From contig NZ_JAKMTB010000001.1 of NCBI RefSeq assembly GCF_025772985.1, forward strand, positions 248,001-312,000: DNA of 64,000 bases. The letters run 5' to 3'. The notes beneath the pieces were generated by a model. It did no database searches. It had not been told where the DNA came from and saw only the letters and a list, made by a program, of their open reading frames with translations. Both the position numbers and the translations under genes were made by a program. Source of the stretch: Campylobacter sp. CNRCH_2014_0184h. Its GTDB lineage: Bacteria > Campylobacterota > Campylobacteria > Campylobacterales > Campylobacteraceae. Of the stretch, positions 53,414 through 63,281 are shown one piece after another (position 1 is the stretch's first letter; the number at the start of each line of letters is the position of its first letter).

Positions 53414-53447
53414 GTTGATTGACTAAGACTAAAGTTTATGGTATAAT
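53414..53447 (+). promoter_or_regulatory. cbpA-hspR promoter with HAIR-like HspR operator
   Basis: Sigma-70 boxes TTGACT (53419-53424), 17-nt spacer, TATAAT (53442-53447). Overlapping the -35 box, GTTGATT-N7-ACTAAAG (53414-53434) resembles the HspR operator HAIR (CTTGAGT-N7-ACTCAAG), with 5/7 and 6/7 matching half-sites. Since hspR is the second gene of the operon, this is a plausible autorepression site relieved by heat shock. Confidence 0.6.
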
Positions 53448-53471
53448 CTTATAAAAAATAAGGAATAAAAA

Positions 53472-54344
53472 ATGAGTAATAGTTTATATGAGACACTAGG
53501 TGTTTCGCAAAATGCTAGCGCAGATGAAATAAAAAAAGCTTATAGAAAATTAGCAAGACAATACCACCCAGATATCAATAAAGAAGCAGGTGCTGAGGAA
53601 AAATTTAAAGAAATTAACGCCGCTTATGAAATTTTAAGTGATGAGAAAAAAAGAGCTCAATATGATAGATATGGTGATTCTATGTTTGGTGGGCAAAGTT
53701 TTCATGATTTTTCAAGAAATGCAGGCGGAGCTGATATCAATGATATTTTGAATAATATTTTTGGCGGAGGCTTTGGGGGTTTTGGTAGAGGTTTTAGTTC
53801 TAGTAATAATTTTAGAAGTGGTTTTGGAGGTTTTGGGGGGTTTGAAGAGGATTTAGACTTACAAGCAAGTGTTAAAATTCCTTTTGAAAAAGGAATTTTA
53901 GGTGGTGAACATACTATAAATATCAACAACGAACAAGTTAAAATCAAAATTCCACATGGTATAAAAGATGGCGAAAAGCTACGCATACGAGGTAAAGGAA
54001 AAAGCTTTCAAGGACAAAAAGGAGATTTGATTTTAAAGGTAGAGCTTGAAAAAAGCGATGAATACGAAAGAGAAGATGATGATTTATACAAAAAGGTTGA
54101 AATTAGTTTAAAAACAGCACTCTTTGGAGATAAAATCAGCGTACATACTCCAAGAAAAGAAGTTAAAATCACCATACCACCAAATTCAAAAAACAATCAA
54201 AAAATCAGACTTAAAGGTTATGGGGTACAAAATAGAAAAACAGATCTTTATGGAGATATGTATTTAATTTTAAATGTAAAAATACCTGATATTAATAGTC
54301 TTGATCCTGAATTTGTAAAAATTTTAGAAGAAAAATTACCTTAA
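53472..54344 (+). CDS. cbpA: DnaJ-like co-chaperone CbpA
   Basis: 290 residues: J domain (1-70) with the HPD tripeptide at 32-34, a Gly/Phe-rich linker (about 75-125), and two C-terminal substrate-binding domains; there is no zinc-finger domain, distinguishing it from DnaJ. Stimulates DnaK ATPase. Forms an operon with hspR. Confidence 0.92.
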   Translation: MSNSLYETLGVSQNASADEIKKAYRKLARQYHPDINKEAGAEEKFKEINAAYEILSDEKKRAQYDRYGDSMFGGQSFHDFSRNAGGADINDILNNIFGGGFGGFGRGFSSSNNFRSGFGGFGGFEEDLDLQASVKIPFEKGILGGEHTININNEQVKIKIPHGIKDGEKLRIRGKGKSFQGQKGDLILKVELEKSDEYEREDDDLYKKVEISLKTALFGDKISVHTPRKEVKITIPPNSKNNQKIRLKGYGVQNRKTDLYGDMYLILNVKIPDINSLDPEFVKILEEKLP

Positions 54345-54356
54345 AAGGAGTATGCA

Positions 54357-54731
54357 ATGGAGCATAGTTATGATGAACCGGTGTATCTTATAAGTGTTGT
54401 TGCAAAGGTTTTAAGCATACACCCACAAACTCTAAGACAATATGAAAAAGAAGGTTTGGTTGAACCAAGTAGAACCGATGGTAAAATGAGACTTTATTCT
54501 CAAAAAGATATAGATAGAATCAAAATGATTTTACGCTTAACAAGAGATCTTGGAGTTAATTTAGCTGGTGTTGATGTGATTTTAAAGCTAAAAACAAAAA
54601 TTGATGAGTTTGAAAATACCATTGAAGAATTAAGATTAGAACTTGATAGAAGAGATAATCCTTCAAAATCAAGAGCAGTAGTAAAACACAGAAGCAATTT
54701 TGACTTAATTTTTTTAGAAAAAATAAAATAA
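54357..54731 (+). CDS. hspR: heat-shock repressor HspR (MerR family)
   Basis: 124 residues: MerR-type winged helix (VYLISVVAKVLSIHPQTLRQYEKEGLV start region) and a C-terminal coiled coil. HspR binds HAIR operators and represses dnaK, groE, clpB and cbpA operons in Campylobacter and Helicobacter. RBS AAAAGGAG before ATG; 12 nt after cbpA. Confidence 0.92.
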   Translation: MEHSYDEPVYLISVVAKVLSIHPQTLRQYEKEGLVEPSRTDGKMRLYSQKDIDRIKMILRLTRDLGVNLAGVDVILKLKTKIDEFENTIEELRLELDRRDNPSKSRAVVKHRSNFDLIFLEKIK

Positions 54732-54755
54732 TAAAACATTACAAAAGGTTGGTGA

Positions 54756-56381
54756 GTGGATGCTTTTATAACTTTATTTTTAACTGCAGTAGCAGTTGCT
54801 GTCGTACTTAATGTTATACTTAAAAAATTTGGAATTCCAACCATTATAGGCTATATAGCCACAGGTTTGTTTGTGCGTGAATTTTATGGTTTTAGCACCA
54901 ATGAAATCATTATCCATGTGGCTGAGTTTGGTATAGTTTTTTTAATGTTTACCATAGGGCTTGAATTTTCATTTAAACACCTTTTAGCAATGAAAAAAGA
55001 AGTATTTTTAAATGGAAGTTTACAAATGCTAACTTGTGGCTTGGTTTGTACTTTACTTGTAACTTATATTTTAGGTATAGCAAATCATATAGCAATGATA
55101 GCAGGTTTTGCCCTAGCTTTATCTTCTACAGCTATAGTTTTAAAAATACTTAATGATAGTGGCGATATCAATGAAGAATATGGCCGAAAAGCTTTGGGAA
55201 TTTTGCTTTTTCAAGATATTGCTGTGATACCACTGCTGTTAATGATTGATATATTTAGCTCTCAAAACGCTGATATTTCAAAGCTTTTATTTACAACCTT
55301 AGTCAGTGCTGTGATTTTACTTGTTTTGCTTTATTTTATAGGCAAATACCTTTTTACTTATGTTTTAAAATTTATCATTAAGACCAATGCAAATGAAATT
55401 TTCATCGCTACCATACTTTTTACCGTAATAGGAGCAAGCTTTTTAGCACATTCTTTTGGTTTTTCATATTCACTTGGGGCATTCATAGCTGGAGCTTTGA
55501 TAGCTGAAACTAAATATAAACATAAAATAGAAGCAGATTTGGTTCCTTTTAGGGATTTACTTTTAGGGTTTTTCTTTATCAGTGTTGGCTTGCAAATTGA
55601 TTTTCATATAGTTTTTGAAAATTGGTTTTTGATTTTTGTTTTTGTAAGCTTGGTGTTATTGATAAAATTTGTAGTAATTTATGGTCTTTTAATCCTTTAT
55701 ACGAGAAAAAGAGTAGCTTTAAAAACTGCTTTGAGTATTTCTCAAATTGGAGAATTTGCTCTAGCGGTGTTTTCATTAATGCAAGTAAATTCGCTTATAG
55801 ATGAAAAAACAGCACAAATTTTTATTATAGTTTCTATCATCACTATGGTTGCAACACCTTTTATTTTAAATAATCTTAGAAAAATAGCCAACGCAGCCGA
55901 AGGTGAGCAAAATGATATGGCTAAATTTTATCTATGTGATCAAAAAATGAAAGATCATTTTATCATTTTTGGTTATACAAGATTAGGTCAAGAAGTGGTG
56001 CAAAAGATCAAAAAAACAGGTATTCCATATCTAGTTTTAGAAAGTGATTTAAATTTAGTTGAACTTGGGCGTAGCAGAAATGAGAATGTTTTTTTTGCTA
56101 GTGTAGCGCAAGTAGAAACATTAAAAGTAGCTAATATAGAAGAATGCTCAGTTGCTATTATAACCATAAGCAATGAAGCTAAACTTGATATGCTCTATCA
56201 AGTGCTTTCTGGTTTTAACAAACCTATACAAACAGTTTTAAAAACAAGTGGTACGGGTGCTAAGATCATTTTCCCACACACTGATAAACATTTACACATT
56301 GTAGATGCTGAAGCTTCAATAGCTAGAAATTTAGTACAAGAAGCATTACAATGTAGAATTAATACAAGTGCAGCAGAATGA
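54756..56381 (+). CDS. kefB: KefB-type monovalent cation:proton antiporter
   Basis: 541 residues from a GTG start: about 12 membrane helices of the CPA2 exchanger family (ASSTAIVLKILND segment, GALIAETKYKHKIEADL) and a C-terminal TrkA-N nucleotide-binding domain (from about 395; FIIFGYTRLGQEVVQ). Probably exports K+ in exchange for protons under ligand control. No glutathione-gated KefC features can be confirmed. Followed with 4-nt overlap by a small ORF. Confidence 0.88.
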   Translation: MDAFITLFLTAVAVAVVLNVILKKFGIPTIIGYIATGLFVREFYGFSTNEIIIHVAEFGIVFLMFTIGLEFSFKHLLAMKKEVFLNGSLQMLTCGLVCTLLVTYILGIANHIAMIAGFALALSSTAIVLKILNDSGDINEEYGRKALGILLFQDIAVIPLLLMIDIFSSQNADISKLLFTTLVSAVILLVLLYFIGKYLFTYVLKFIIKTNANEIFIATILFTVIGASFLAHSFGFSYSLGAFIAGALIAETKYKHKIEADLVPFRDLLLGFFFISVGLQIDFHIVFENWFLIFVFVSLVLLIKFVVIYGLLILYTRKRVALKTALSISQIGEFALAVFSLMQVNSLIDEKTAQIFIIVSIITMVATPFILNNLRKIANAAEGEQNDMAKFYLCDQKMKDHFIIFGYTRLGQEVVQKIKKTGIPYLVLESDLNLVELGRSRNENVFFASVAQVETLKVANIEECSVAIITISNEAKLDMLYQVLSGFNKPIQTVLKTSGTGAKIIFPHTDKHLHIVDAEASIARNLVQEALQCRINTSAAE

Positions 56382-56710
56382 AAAATGATGAAAAAGCTTT
56401 GAGAGTTAAATATGTAAGAGCTTTAGAAAAATTTACCAACTCTGCTGTGAATGCTTTAAAAAGGGAAGATTTTGATTTAACACTTTTTAGAGAAAGAATG
56501 CAAAAAAATGCTAAAATCTTTGAAAAAGTTCAAGCGGTGTTTTTGGATTCTACTTATACTAAAGCTTTAGAGCTTTTTGTAAATGAGTGTTTAGATGAAA
56601 GTTTAGACCAAAAAACCTTAACTTCAAAAGCTAATGCTTTGTATAAGCTAAAAAATAATCAAAGTTATAAAAAAGACAAACATAAAATTAAATTTAAGGA
56701 TGAATATTGA
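56378..56710 (+). CDS. conserved small basic protein, unknown function
   Basis: 110 residues, highly charged and predicted helical (MKNDEKALRVKYVRALEKF start); no motif recognised. Overlaps kefB and the HAD gene by 4 nt each, so it is translated in series with them, as its apparent C. jejuni counterpart Cj1232 is. Confidence 0.65.
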   Translation: MKNDEKALRVKYVRALEKFTNSAVNALKREDFDLTLFRERMQKNAKIFEKVQAVFLDSTYTKALELFVNECLDESLDQKTLTSKANALYKLKNNQSYKKDKHKIKFKDEY

Positions 56711-57333
56711 TAAATGTAATTTTTGATATGGATGGCACGCTTATAGATAGCGCTAATGCTATAGTATGTGCGGTAAATGAAATAAGAGCGGATTTAAATT
56801 TAGAACCTTTAAAAAGAGAGTTTATTTTAGATACTATCAATACTCCTGGGCAAAATTATGCTAAGATTTTTTATGGGGTTGATACTTATTCACATACTAG
56901 TTTTAAAGAAGGTTATGAGAAATATTTTATTAAGCATTATGATCAAAGTGTGGTGCTTTTTGATGGTGTGCTTGAGGTTTTGGAATTTTGTAAAAAAAAC
57001 GATTGTTATCTGGCTATAGCTACTAATGCACCTCAGGAAAGCTTGGTGCCTATTTTAAAAAAACAAAACATTCTTTCATATTTTGATAAAATACTAGGTG
57101 TTAGTTATGGTATAGAAGCTAAGCCTGATCCTATGATGCTAAGATTAATTGCAGATGAAGCAAAATATGAAAAAAGTATTTTTATAGGCGATAGTTTAAA
57201 AGACAGACTTTGTGCTAAAAATGCTAAGATGGATTATATACATATTTCTTGGCAAAAAGAAACTAAAGACTTAGATGAAGTTAACGATAAAACTACTTTA
57301 ATAGAAAAAATTCAAACTCACATGAAAGGTTAA
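56707..57333 (+). CDS. HAD-superfamily phosphatase (phosphoglycolate phosphatase-like)
   Basis: 208 residues, start TTG at 56707. HAD motifs: DMDGTLID (nucleophile Asp), IATNA for motif II Thr, Lys in the KPDP segment, and FIGDSLKDRL. Cap domain of the Gph/PGMB type. Probable sugar phosphate or phosphoglycolate phosphatase; substrate not assignable from sequence. Confidence 0.82.
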   Translation: MINVIFDMDGTLIDSANAIVCAVNEIRADLNLEPLKREFILDTINTPGQNYAKIFYGVDTYSHTSFKEGYEKYFIKHYDQSVVLFDGVLEVLEFCKKNDCYLAIATNAPQESLVPILKKQNILSYFDKILGVSYGIEAKPDPMMLRLIADEAKYEKSIFIGDSLKDRLCAKNAKMDYIHISWQKETKDLDEVNDKTTLIEKIQTHMKG

Positions 57334-57336
57334 AAA

Positions 57337-57600
57337 ATGGATATTTTTGATGAAATGTTTGCAAAAAGCCCTAAAGAAAAATTTATTGAAACAATAAAAT
57401 ATGCAAATTTAGGTGCATTGGAAAATGTTTTAGAAAAATTATTAGCCGATCATATCGCTATGATAGAGCTTTTAGAAAAAAATAATTTAAATGAAAGCGA
57501 TGTAGCGCAATTTCAAATGGAAAATTCACTCTTAATAGATGAGAGAAAAAATGATTTTTACATAGGCTTAAGTGCTGAAATTTTAGGGCATGAGGGTTGA
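57337..57600 (+). CDS. conserved small acidic protein, unknown function
   Basis: 87 residues (MDIFDEMFAKSPKEKF start), predicted helical, no motif recognised. It appears to be the counterpart of the small gene following oorC in C. jejuni (Cj0539), now located 41 kb from oorC in this window. Abuts the HAD gene (3-nt gap) and the next gene (4-nt overlap). Confidence 0.65.
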   Translation: MDIFDEMFAKSPKEKFIETIKYANLGALENVLEKLLADHIAMIELLEKNNLNESDVAQFQMENSLLIDERKNDFYIGLSAEILGHEG

Positions 57601-58037
57601 TTTTGCGTTTACTTTTATCTTTATTTTTGATGTTTAACTTTTTAAATGCTGAAGTATTTTTTGATTATACTTATAAATTTACCCTGAGTAAAGATGAAAA
57701 AGCAAGTGTAAAAATAAAAGAAATTGACTATCCTGATGAGATTTATTATTTTGACTTCTCATGGACTTTATTTGATCAAACTAATATCATTGTTCATTCA
57801 AAGTATAAAAAATACCCTAGACAATTTGTGATGTCTTTAAGAAGAAATTTAAACTGGGTTGATCAAACCTTAGTGCCTGATTATAAAAATCCTCATATAG
57901 ATAGAGCAAGATTGATACTTGAATTTAGTGATTTTAAAAAAGGTGAGGCTATTTTTACTGTGTATATAGAAGATAGAGATAAGAAATTAGAAGTAGAATT
58001 TTTAGACCCTAGAAAAGCCACTCTTAATCAAAACTAA
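57597..58037 (+). CDS. exported protein, unknown function
   Basis: 146 residues with a signal peptide (MILRLLLSLFLMFNFLNA) and an all-beta-looking mature part. TTG start overlapping the previous stop. Counterpart of C. jejuni Cj0540, which also precedes the prenyl synthase gene. Function unknown; the context is periplasmic or cell envelope. Confidence 0.65.
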   Translation: MILRLLLSLFLMFNFLNAEVFFDYTYKFTLSKDEKASVKIKEIDYPDEIYYFDFSWTLFDQTNIIVHSKYKKYPRQFVMSLRRNLNWVDQTLVPDYKNPHIDRARLILEFSDFKKGEAIFTVYIEDRDKKLEVEFLDPRKATLNQN

Positions 58038-58084
58038 AGTAAAATTTAATAAAATATAATTATAAGAAAACTAAGGAAAGCATA

Positions 58085-58978
58085 GTGCAAAAGATCGATC
58101 AGTATATGCATGAATTTTTATCTGAATTAAATTATGAGCCTATTTTAACCATGAGTTCAAAACTTCAAGGTGGTAAAAAATTACGCTCAAAACTACTTTT
58201 AAAAATAGCTGGGGAAAGTGATATTAGCTATAAAATCTGCGCTATTATAGAGTTAATTCATGCTGCAAGCTTATTGCACGATGATGTGATTGATGAAGCA
58301 AAATTAAGAAGAGGTGTAAAGTCTATCAATGCACAATTTGGAGCTAAAAATGCTATCATGCTTGGAGATATTTTATACTCAAAAGCCTTCTATGAACTTT
58401 CTTTGATTGATTTAAAATTAGCAAAAATTATCTCTAATGCTGTTGTAATGCTTTCTGTTGGTGAATTAATGGATGTAAATTTAAGCGAAACTTTCAATAC
58501 TGATAAAAATGCTTATTTACAAATGATATATAACAAAACAGCCGTTTTAATCGAAGCTAGTGCAAGATGTGGGGCTATACTTGCTAATTTAAATGAAGAT
58601 GATTTTGCAGAATATGGTAAAAACTTGGGCTTGGCTTTTCAAATCGTAGATGATATTTTAGATATCAAAGGCGATGAACAAACCTTAGGCAAACCCGCCA
58701 TGAATGATTTTAAAGAAGGTAAAACTACTCTTGCTTATATGTATTTACATGAAAAATTAAATCCACAAGATCAAGAAATACTTAAGTCTTATTACAAGAA
58801 AGATTTAAGTGTGAATGAGCTTGCTTGGATTAAAAATAAAATGCAAGAGCATGAAATTTTTAATCAAGTTGGCCAAGAACTAAACACTTATGCAAATAAT
58901 GCACTAAAAGCTATAAAAAAATACAATATAAAAGATTTAGAAGATATTATTAAAAGCATGATAGAAAGGGAATTTTAA
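58085..58978 (+). CDS. ispB: polyprenyl diphosphate synthase
   Basis: 297 residues of the trans-isoprenyl diphosphate synthase family. First Asp-rich motif DDVIDEAKLRRG (from Asp66) and second DDILDIKGD near 189; GKKLRSKLLL at the N-terminus binds diphosphate. Start is GTG at 58085 with AAGGAAAG upstream. Product length cannot be read with certainty, but the residue before DDxxD and the neighbourhood (hemA, UbiD-family gene) suggest the side chain of menaquinone; FPP synthase (ispA) is the alternative name used in some annotations. Confidence 0.82.
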   Translation: MQKIDQYMHEFLSELNYEPILTMSSKLQGGKKLRSKLLLKIAGESDISYKICAIIELIHAASLLHDDVIDEAKLRRGVKSINAQFGAKNAIMLGDILYSKAFYELSLIDLKLAKIISNAVVMLSVGELMDVNLSETFNTDKNAYLQMIYNKTAVLIEASARCGAILANLNEDDFAEYGKNLGLAFQIVDDILDIKGDEQTLGKPAMNDFKEGKTTLAYMYLHEKLNPQDQEILKSYYKKDLSVNELAWIKNKMQEHEIFNQVGQELNTYANNALKAIKKYNIKDLEDIIKSMIEREF

Positions 58979-60285
58979 TGCATTATTACTGCATCAGTTT
59001 TACACATAAAAATACAGATATTGCTACTAGAGAAAAACTTTCCTTTTCTAATGAAGACAAAAAAAGAGAATTACTAAAGCTAATCCATACTAATAATAAA
59101 ATTTTAGAAAGCTTAGTGCTTAGTACTTGCAATAGGGTTGAAATTTTTCTTTTTGTTGGGGATGTTGAAAGCATTAATGAGCATATTTTAAAAACACTTA
59201 GTTTGCTTTGTGGGGTTGATAGAGAAAATTTAAGCACCAAGGCTGATTTTTACGAAGATAGCGGAGCCATCCATCATTTATTTTCCGTGGCAAGTTCGCT
59301 TGATAGCTTGGTTATTGGTGAAACACAAATTGCTGGACAATTAAAAGATGCTTATAAATTTGCCCTGCAAGAGCAAAGATGTGGTGTGCATATAACTAGA
59401 GCAGTTCATTATGCTTTTAAATGTGCGGCAAATGTTAGAAATCAAACTGAAATTTCTAAAAATCCTATTTCAGTTGCTTCAGTGGCGGTGGCAAAAGCTA
59501 AAGAACTTGTAAATTTAGAAAATAAAACTGCTGTTGTAGTAGGTGCAGGGGAAATGAGCGAACTAGCCTGTAAGCATTTATTAAATGCCAAGGCTAAAGT
59601 ATTGATATTAAATAGAGATATACAAAATGCCCAAAAGCTTTGCGAGGATTTAGGTGAAAATGCAAGCTATGAAAGTATTGCAAATTTAAAAGAAGTACTA
59701 AATCAATATGAGATATTTTTTAGCGCCACAAACGCTCCGCATGCTATCATAACCAATGATTTATTAGAAGAAAAAGATTATAAAAGATATTTTTTTGATA
59801 TAGCAGTGCCTAGGGATATTGATGTAAAAGCAAATGAAAAAAATATAGTTTATGCTGTTGATGATTTAGAAGAAGTTGTAAGAAAAAATTTAACTCTAAG
59901 AGAACACCAAGCCCAAATTGCTTATTCCATAGTAGGTACTATGACAAATGAGTTTTTTCAACATCTAAGCAAACTAGCAACCTTGCCTTTAGTTAAGCAT
60001 TTACGCTTACAAGCTGATGAAATCGCTAAAGAACAATTACAAAAGGCTATAGATAAAGGATATTTAAAGCACTCAAACCATGAAGAAGCAAGAAAGCTTA
60101 TAAGACAAGTAATGAATGCATTTTTACATCATCCTAGCGTAAATTTAAAAAAACTAAGCGGAACTATGCAAAATGATTCAGTAATTAATGCTATGCGTTA
60201 TGTGTTTGATTTAAAAAATGAAAATATGGAAGGTTTAAACCTTTATAAATGTGAATTTAATTTGGAGAATAATCATGAAATTTAG
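58978..60285 (+). CDS. hemA: glutamyl-tRNA reductase
   Basis: 435 residues: first committed step of C5-pathway haem synthesis. Catalytic Cys51 in [15 protein letters not shown]-binding domain with [12 protein letters not shown]-terminal dimerisation helix. Starts at the last base of the prenyl synthase stop (TAATG). Haem demand is high here given the multihaem cytochromes encoded in the window. Confidence 0.95.
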   Translation: MHYYCISFTHKNTDIATREKLSFSNEDKKRELLKLIHTNNKILESLVLSTCNRVEIFLFVGDVESINEHILKTLSLLCGVDRENLSTKADFYEDSGAIHHLFSVASSLDSLVIGETQIAGQLKDAYKFALQEQRCGVHITRAVHYAFKCAANVRNQTEISKNPISVASVAVAKAKELVNLENKTAVVVGAGEMSELACKHLLNAKAKVLILNRDIQNAQKLCEDLGENASYESIANLKEVLNQYEIFFSATNAPHAIITNDLLEEKDYKRYFFDIAVPRDIDVKANEKNIVYAVDDLEEVVRKNLTLREHQAQIAYSIVGTMTNEFFQHLSKLATLPLVKHLRLQADEIAKEQLQKAIDKGYLKHSNHEEARKLIRQVMNAFLHHPSVNLKKLSGTMQNDSVINAMRYVFDLKNENMEGLNLYKCEFNLENNHEI

Positions 60286-61972
60286 TAAATTTTATGCCAT
60301 AAGCACAAAAGAAAATCCAAAAGATGCTACTTTACCAAGTCATATATTTTTAGTTAAAGGTGCCTTTGTAGAACAAATTGGAAGTGGTTTGTATAATTTT
60401 TTACCTTTAGGAAAAAGAGTTTTAGATAAGATTAAAAATATCATCAAAGAAGAAATGGATAAAGCAGGGGCTTTAGAAGTAAATTTAAGTTTTAATACCC
60501 CAGCTGAACTTTGGAAAGAAAGTGGGAGATTTAATGTTTTTGGTAAAGAGCTTTTACGCTTTAAAGATAGAAAAGAAAATGATTTTGTTTTAGGGCCAAC
60601 CCATGAAGAAGCTATGGTAGCTTTAGTAAGAAATAAAATAAATTCTTACAAACAACTTCCTTTGCATTTGTATCAAATAGGACTTAAATTTAGAGATGAA
60701 GCTAGACCTAGATTTGGACTTTTAAGATGTAGGGAATTTTTAATGAAAGATGGCTATAGCTTTCATGCTAGCGAAGCTGATTTAGACAAAGAATTTAATC
60801 TTATGCATGAAACTTATAGTAAAATTCTTACAAGATTAGGACTTGAATTTAGAGCTGTTGAAGCTGATAGTGGGGCTATTGGTGGCAGTGGTTCAAAAGA
60901 ATTTATGGTTTTGGCTAAAAATGGCGAGGATGATATATTATTATGTGAGCATTGTGATTATGCTGCAAATATTGAAGCAGCAAAAAGAGCTAAAAAAAGT
61001 TGTGAAGATGAAAGGCCAGAAGCTGACTTTGCTACACAATTTCACACTCCAAATGTAAAAACTATAGAAGAATTAGCGGAATTTTTTAAAATTAACCCTT
61101 ACTATACTATTAAAGCTATTGCTAAAAAAGCTATTTATGAAAATGAAGAAAAAATTGTAGTATTTTTTATACGCGGTGATGATGAATTACAAGAAGTTAA
61201 AGCACTAAATGCAGCAAATGCACTAGAATTAGTTGATGCAAGTGAAGAAGAATTAGAAAAAGCAGGTTTGGTACCAGGATTTATCGGCTTTGTAGGATTA
61301 AATGGCGTTGATTTTTATATTGATCATGAGCTTGAAAATGAAACAAATATGATTATTGGAGCAAATAAAAAAGATTATCATTTAGTCGGAATCAATGTTG
61401 TAAATTTAAATAAAGAACGCTTTAAAGATCTTGCGGCAGTTAAAGAACATGATCTTTGTCCAAAATGTCAGCACAAGCTTAAGCAAAGCAAAGGTATTGA
61501 AGTAGGGCATATTTTTAAACTTGGAAATAAATACTCAAAAGCAATGAATGCAAGCTATTTAGATGAAAATGGTAAAGCTCAATTTTTCACTATGGGTTGT
61601 TATGGTATGGGTGTTAGTCGTTTAGTAGCTGTTGCCATAGAAGCAAGTCATGATGAAAAAGGTTGCATTTGGAATAAAACTCTAGCTCCTTTTGTTTTAG
61701 ATATTATCGTTTCTAATATAAAAGACACAAAAGCTATGGAATTTGCTGAACAAATTTATACTCATTTTAGTGATAAAGAGATTTTATTTGATGATAGAAA
61801 TGAGCGTTTTGGTGTAAAGATTAATGATTTTGAATTAATGGGCTTTCCTTATGCTTTAGTTATAGGTAAGGGCTTAGAAAATGATGAAGTAGAGTTGATC
61901 CATAGAAATACCTTAGAAAAACAAGTTTTGAAAACCCAAGAAGTAATTTCACACTTAAAGAAAATTCTATGA
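60275..61972 (+). CDS. proS: prolyl-tRNA synthetase
   Basis: About 565 residues from ATG 60275, chosen because GGAG precedes it and the product begins [15 protein letters not shown]. Class II synthetase motifs: [22 protein letters not shown] (motif 2), [10 protein letters not shown] (motif 3), plus the INS/YbaK-like editing insertion (about 225-380) and a C-terminal anticodon-binding domain. Overlaps hemA by 11 nt. Confidence 0.95.
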   Translation: MKFSKFYAISTKENPKDATLPSHIFLVKGAFVEQIGSGLYNFLPLGKRVLDKIKNIIKEEMDKAGALEVNLSFNTPAELWKESGRFNVFGKELLRFKDRKENDFVLGPTHEEAMVALVRNKINSYKQLPLHLYQIGLKFRDEARPRFGLLRCREFLMKDGYSFHASEADLDKEFNLMHETYSKILTRLGLEFRAVEADSGAIGGSGSKEFMVLAKNGEDDILLCEHCDYAANIEAAKRAKKSCEDERPEADFATQFHTPNVKTIEELAEFFKINPYYTIKAIAKKAIYENEEKIVVFFIRGDDELQEVKALNAANALELVDASEEELEKAGLVPGFIGFVGLNGVDFYIDHELENETNMIIGANKKDYHLVGINVVNLNKERFKDLAAVKEHDLCPKCQHKLKQSKGIEVGHIFKLGNKYSKAMNASYLDENGKAQFFTMGCYGMGVSRLVAVAIEASHDEKGCIWNKTLAPFVLDIIVSNIKDTKAMEFAEQIYTHFSDKEILFDDRNERFGVKINDFELMGFPYALVIGKGLENDEVELIHRNTLEKQVLKTQEVISHLKKIL

Positions 61973-62364
61973 TGGTAAAAACAAATTTAAGTGCATTTTT
62001 GATTTTAGAATTAATCGCCAGTATTTTATTTATAACCTTTTTTGGTTTTTTAAATTTTTTTATGATAGTTTTTGCAAGTATGTTTTTAGGTGCAATGTTT
62101 TTAGCAAAGACTTGGACAAATCTCATCACTATGCAAAATACCAATACAAATTTATTTGGTATGGTTAAATTATTTTCTTTAACCATAGTAGGAATTTTGC
62201 TTTTAATACCAGGAATTTTAAGTACATTTTTAGGAATTTTACTCTTATTTTTCATGATGATATTAAAATTATTTACAAAACAAAAAAGAAAATATCATCA
62301 AACGAACAACGAAGAAGAAATCATAGATGTAGAAATCATACAGGAGCATAAAAAATGCAATTAA
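61969..62364 (+). CDS. FxsA-family membrane protein
   Basis: 131 residues with three to four membrane helices, including the FxsA-like [18 protein letters not shown]. In E. coli, FxsA (SuzA) suppresses phage T7 exclusion by F; its normal function is unknown. Overlaps proS by 4 nt and hemC by 10 nt, so translationally coupled. Confidence 0.72.
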   Translation: MMVKTNLSAFLILELIASILFITFFGFLNFFMIVFASMFLGAMFLAKTWTNLITMQNTNTNLFGMVKLFSLTIVGILLLIPGILSTFLGILLLFFMMILKLFTKQKRKYHQTNNEEEIIDVEIIQEHKKCN

Positions 62365-63281
62365 TCATCGCAACAAGAAAAAGCCAACTTGCATTATGGC
62401 AAAGTGAGTATGTAAAAAATAAATTATCTCAAACACATCCTGAATTAGAAATTTCTTTAGAGGGTTTTAAAACTAAAGGCGATGTTTTACTTGATTCACC
62501 TTTGGCTAAAATAGGCGGAAAAGGACTTTTTACAAAAGAACTTGAAGAAAGTATGCTTAGGGGTGATTCGCATTTAGCTGTGCATAGCTTAAAAGATGTG
62601 CCGAGCTTCTTTCCTGATGGCTTAGTTTTAGCTGCTATTTCAAAAAGAGAAGTGGTAAATGATGCTTTTTTAAGTGAGTATTATGAAAGCTTAAATGCTC
62701 TTCCAAAAGGTGCAAAAGTAGGCACTACAAGTCTTAGAAGAAGAATGCAGCTTTTAGCGTTAAGACCTGATTTAAATATCATTTCTCTAAGAGGTAATAT
62801 CAACTCACGCTTAGAAAAACTTAAAGCTAAGGAATTTGACGCTATTATTTTAGCTCTAGCTGGCATTAAACGCTTAGGTTTAGATAAAGAAATAAAATAC
62901 ATTAGAGCTTTTGAACTTGATGAGATGATACCCGCAGCTTCCCAAGGAGCTTTAGGTATAGAAAGCATTGATGATAAACAAATTTTAAAATACCTTGAAT
63001 GCTTAAATGATGAAAATGCCTTTATAGAAACCCATATAGAAAGAGATTTTATAAAAACTCTAGAAGGTGGCTGCCAAGTACCTATAGGTATTAATGCAAA
63101 AATCATTGATGAAAAAATAGAAATTCGCGCCATAGTAGGCTTACCTGATGCAAGTAAAATTCTCAAAGAAAAAAGAATGATTGATAAGCAAGATTACGCA
63201 AAAGCGGGCAAGCTTTTAGCTAAAGAAATGATAGCAAAAGGTGCAAAAGAAATTTTAAAAGAAGCAGAGAGTATGATATAA
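62355..63281 (+). CDS. hemC: porphobilinogen deaminase (hydroxymethylbilane synthase)
   Basis: 308 residues. Polymerises four porphobilinogen units. The dipyrromethane cofactor is attached through Cys240 (EGGCQVPIG); RKSQLALWQ, HSLKDVPS and GTTSLRRRMQ are the standard substrate- and cofactor-binding motifs. Last base of its stop abuts the next ATG. Confidence 0.95.
   Translation: MQLIIATRKSQLALWQSEYVKNKLSQTHPELEISLEGFKTKGDVLLDSPLAKIGGKGLFTKELEESMLRGDSHLAVHSLKDVPSFFPDGLVLAAISKREVVNDAFLSEYYESLNALPKGAKVGTTSLRRRMQLLALRPDLNIISLRGNINSRLEKLKAKEFDAIILALAGIKRLGLDKEIKYIRAFELDEMIPAASQGALGIESIDDKQILKYLECLNDENAFIETHIERDFIKTLEGGCQVPIGINAKIIDEKIEIRAIVGLPDASKILKEKRMIDKQDYAKAGKLLAKEMIAKGAKEILKEAESMI

Noticed and set aside
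53835-53840. G6 run in cbpA as a contingency tract
   Set aside because: Hypervariable Campylobacter tracts are usually eight or more G; six is likely stable and encodes part of the Gly-rich linker.
62681-63166. Open frame of 161 codons opposite hemC
   Set aside because: Antisense to hemC; its length follows from codon bias in low-GC DNA and it resembles no protein family.
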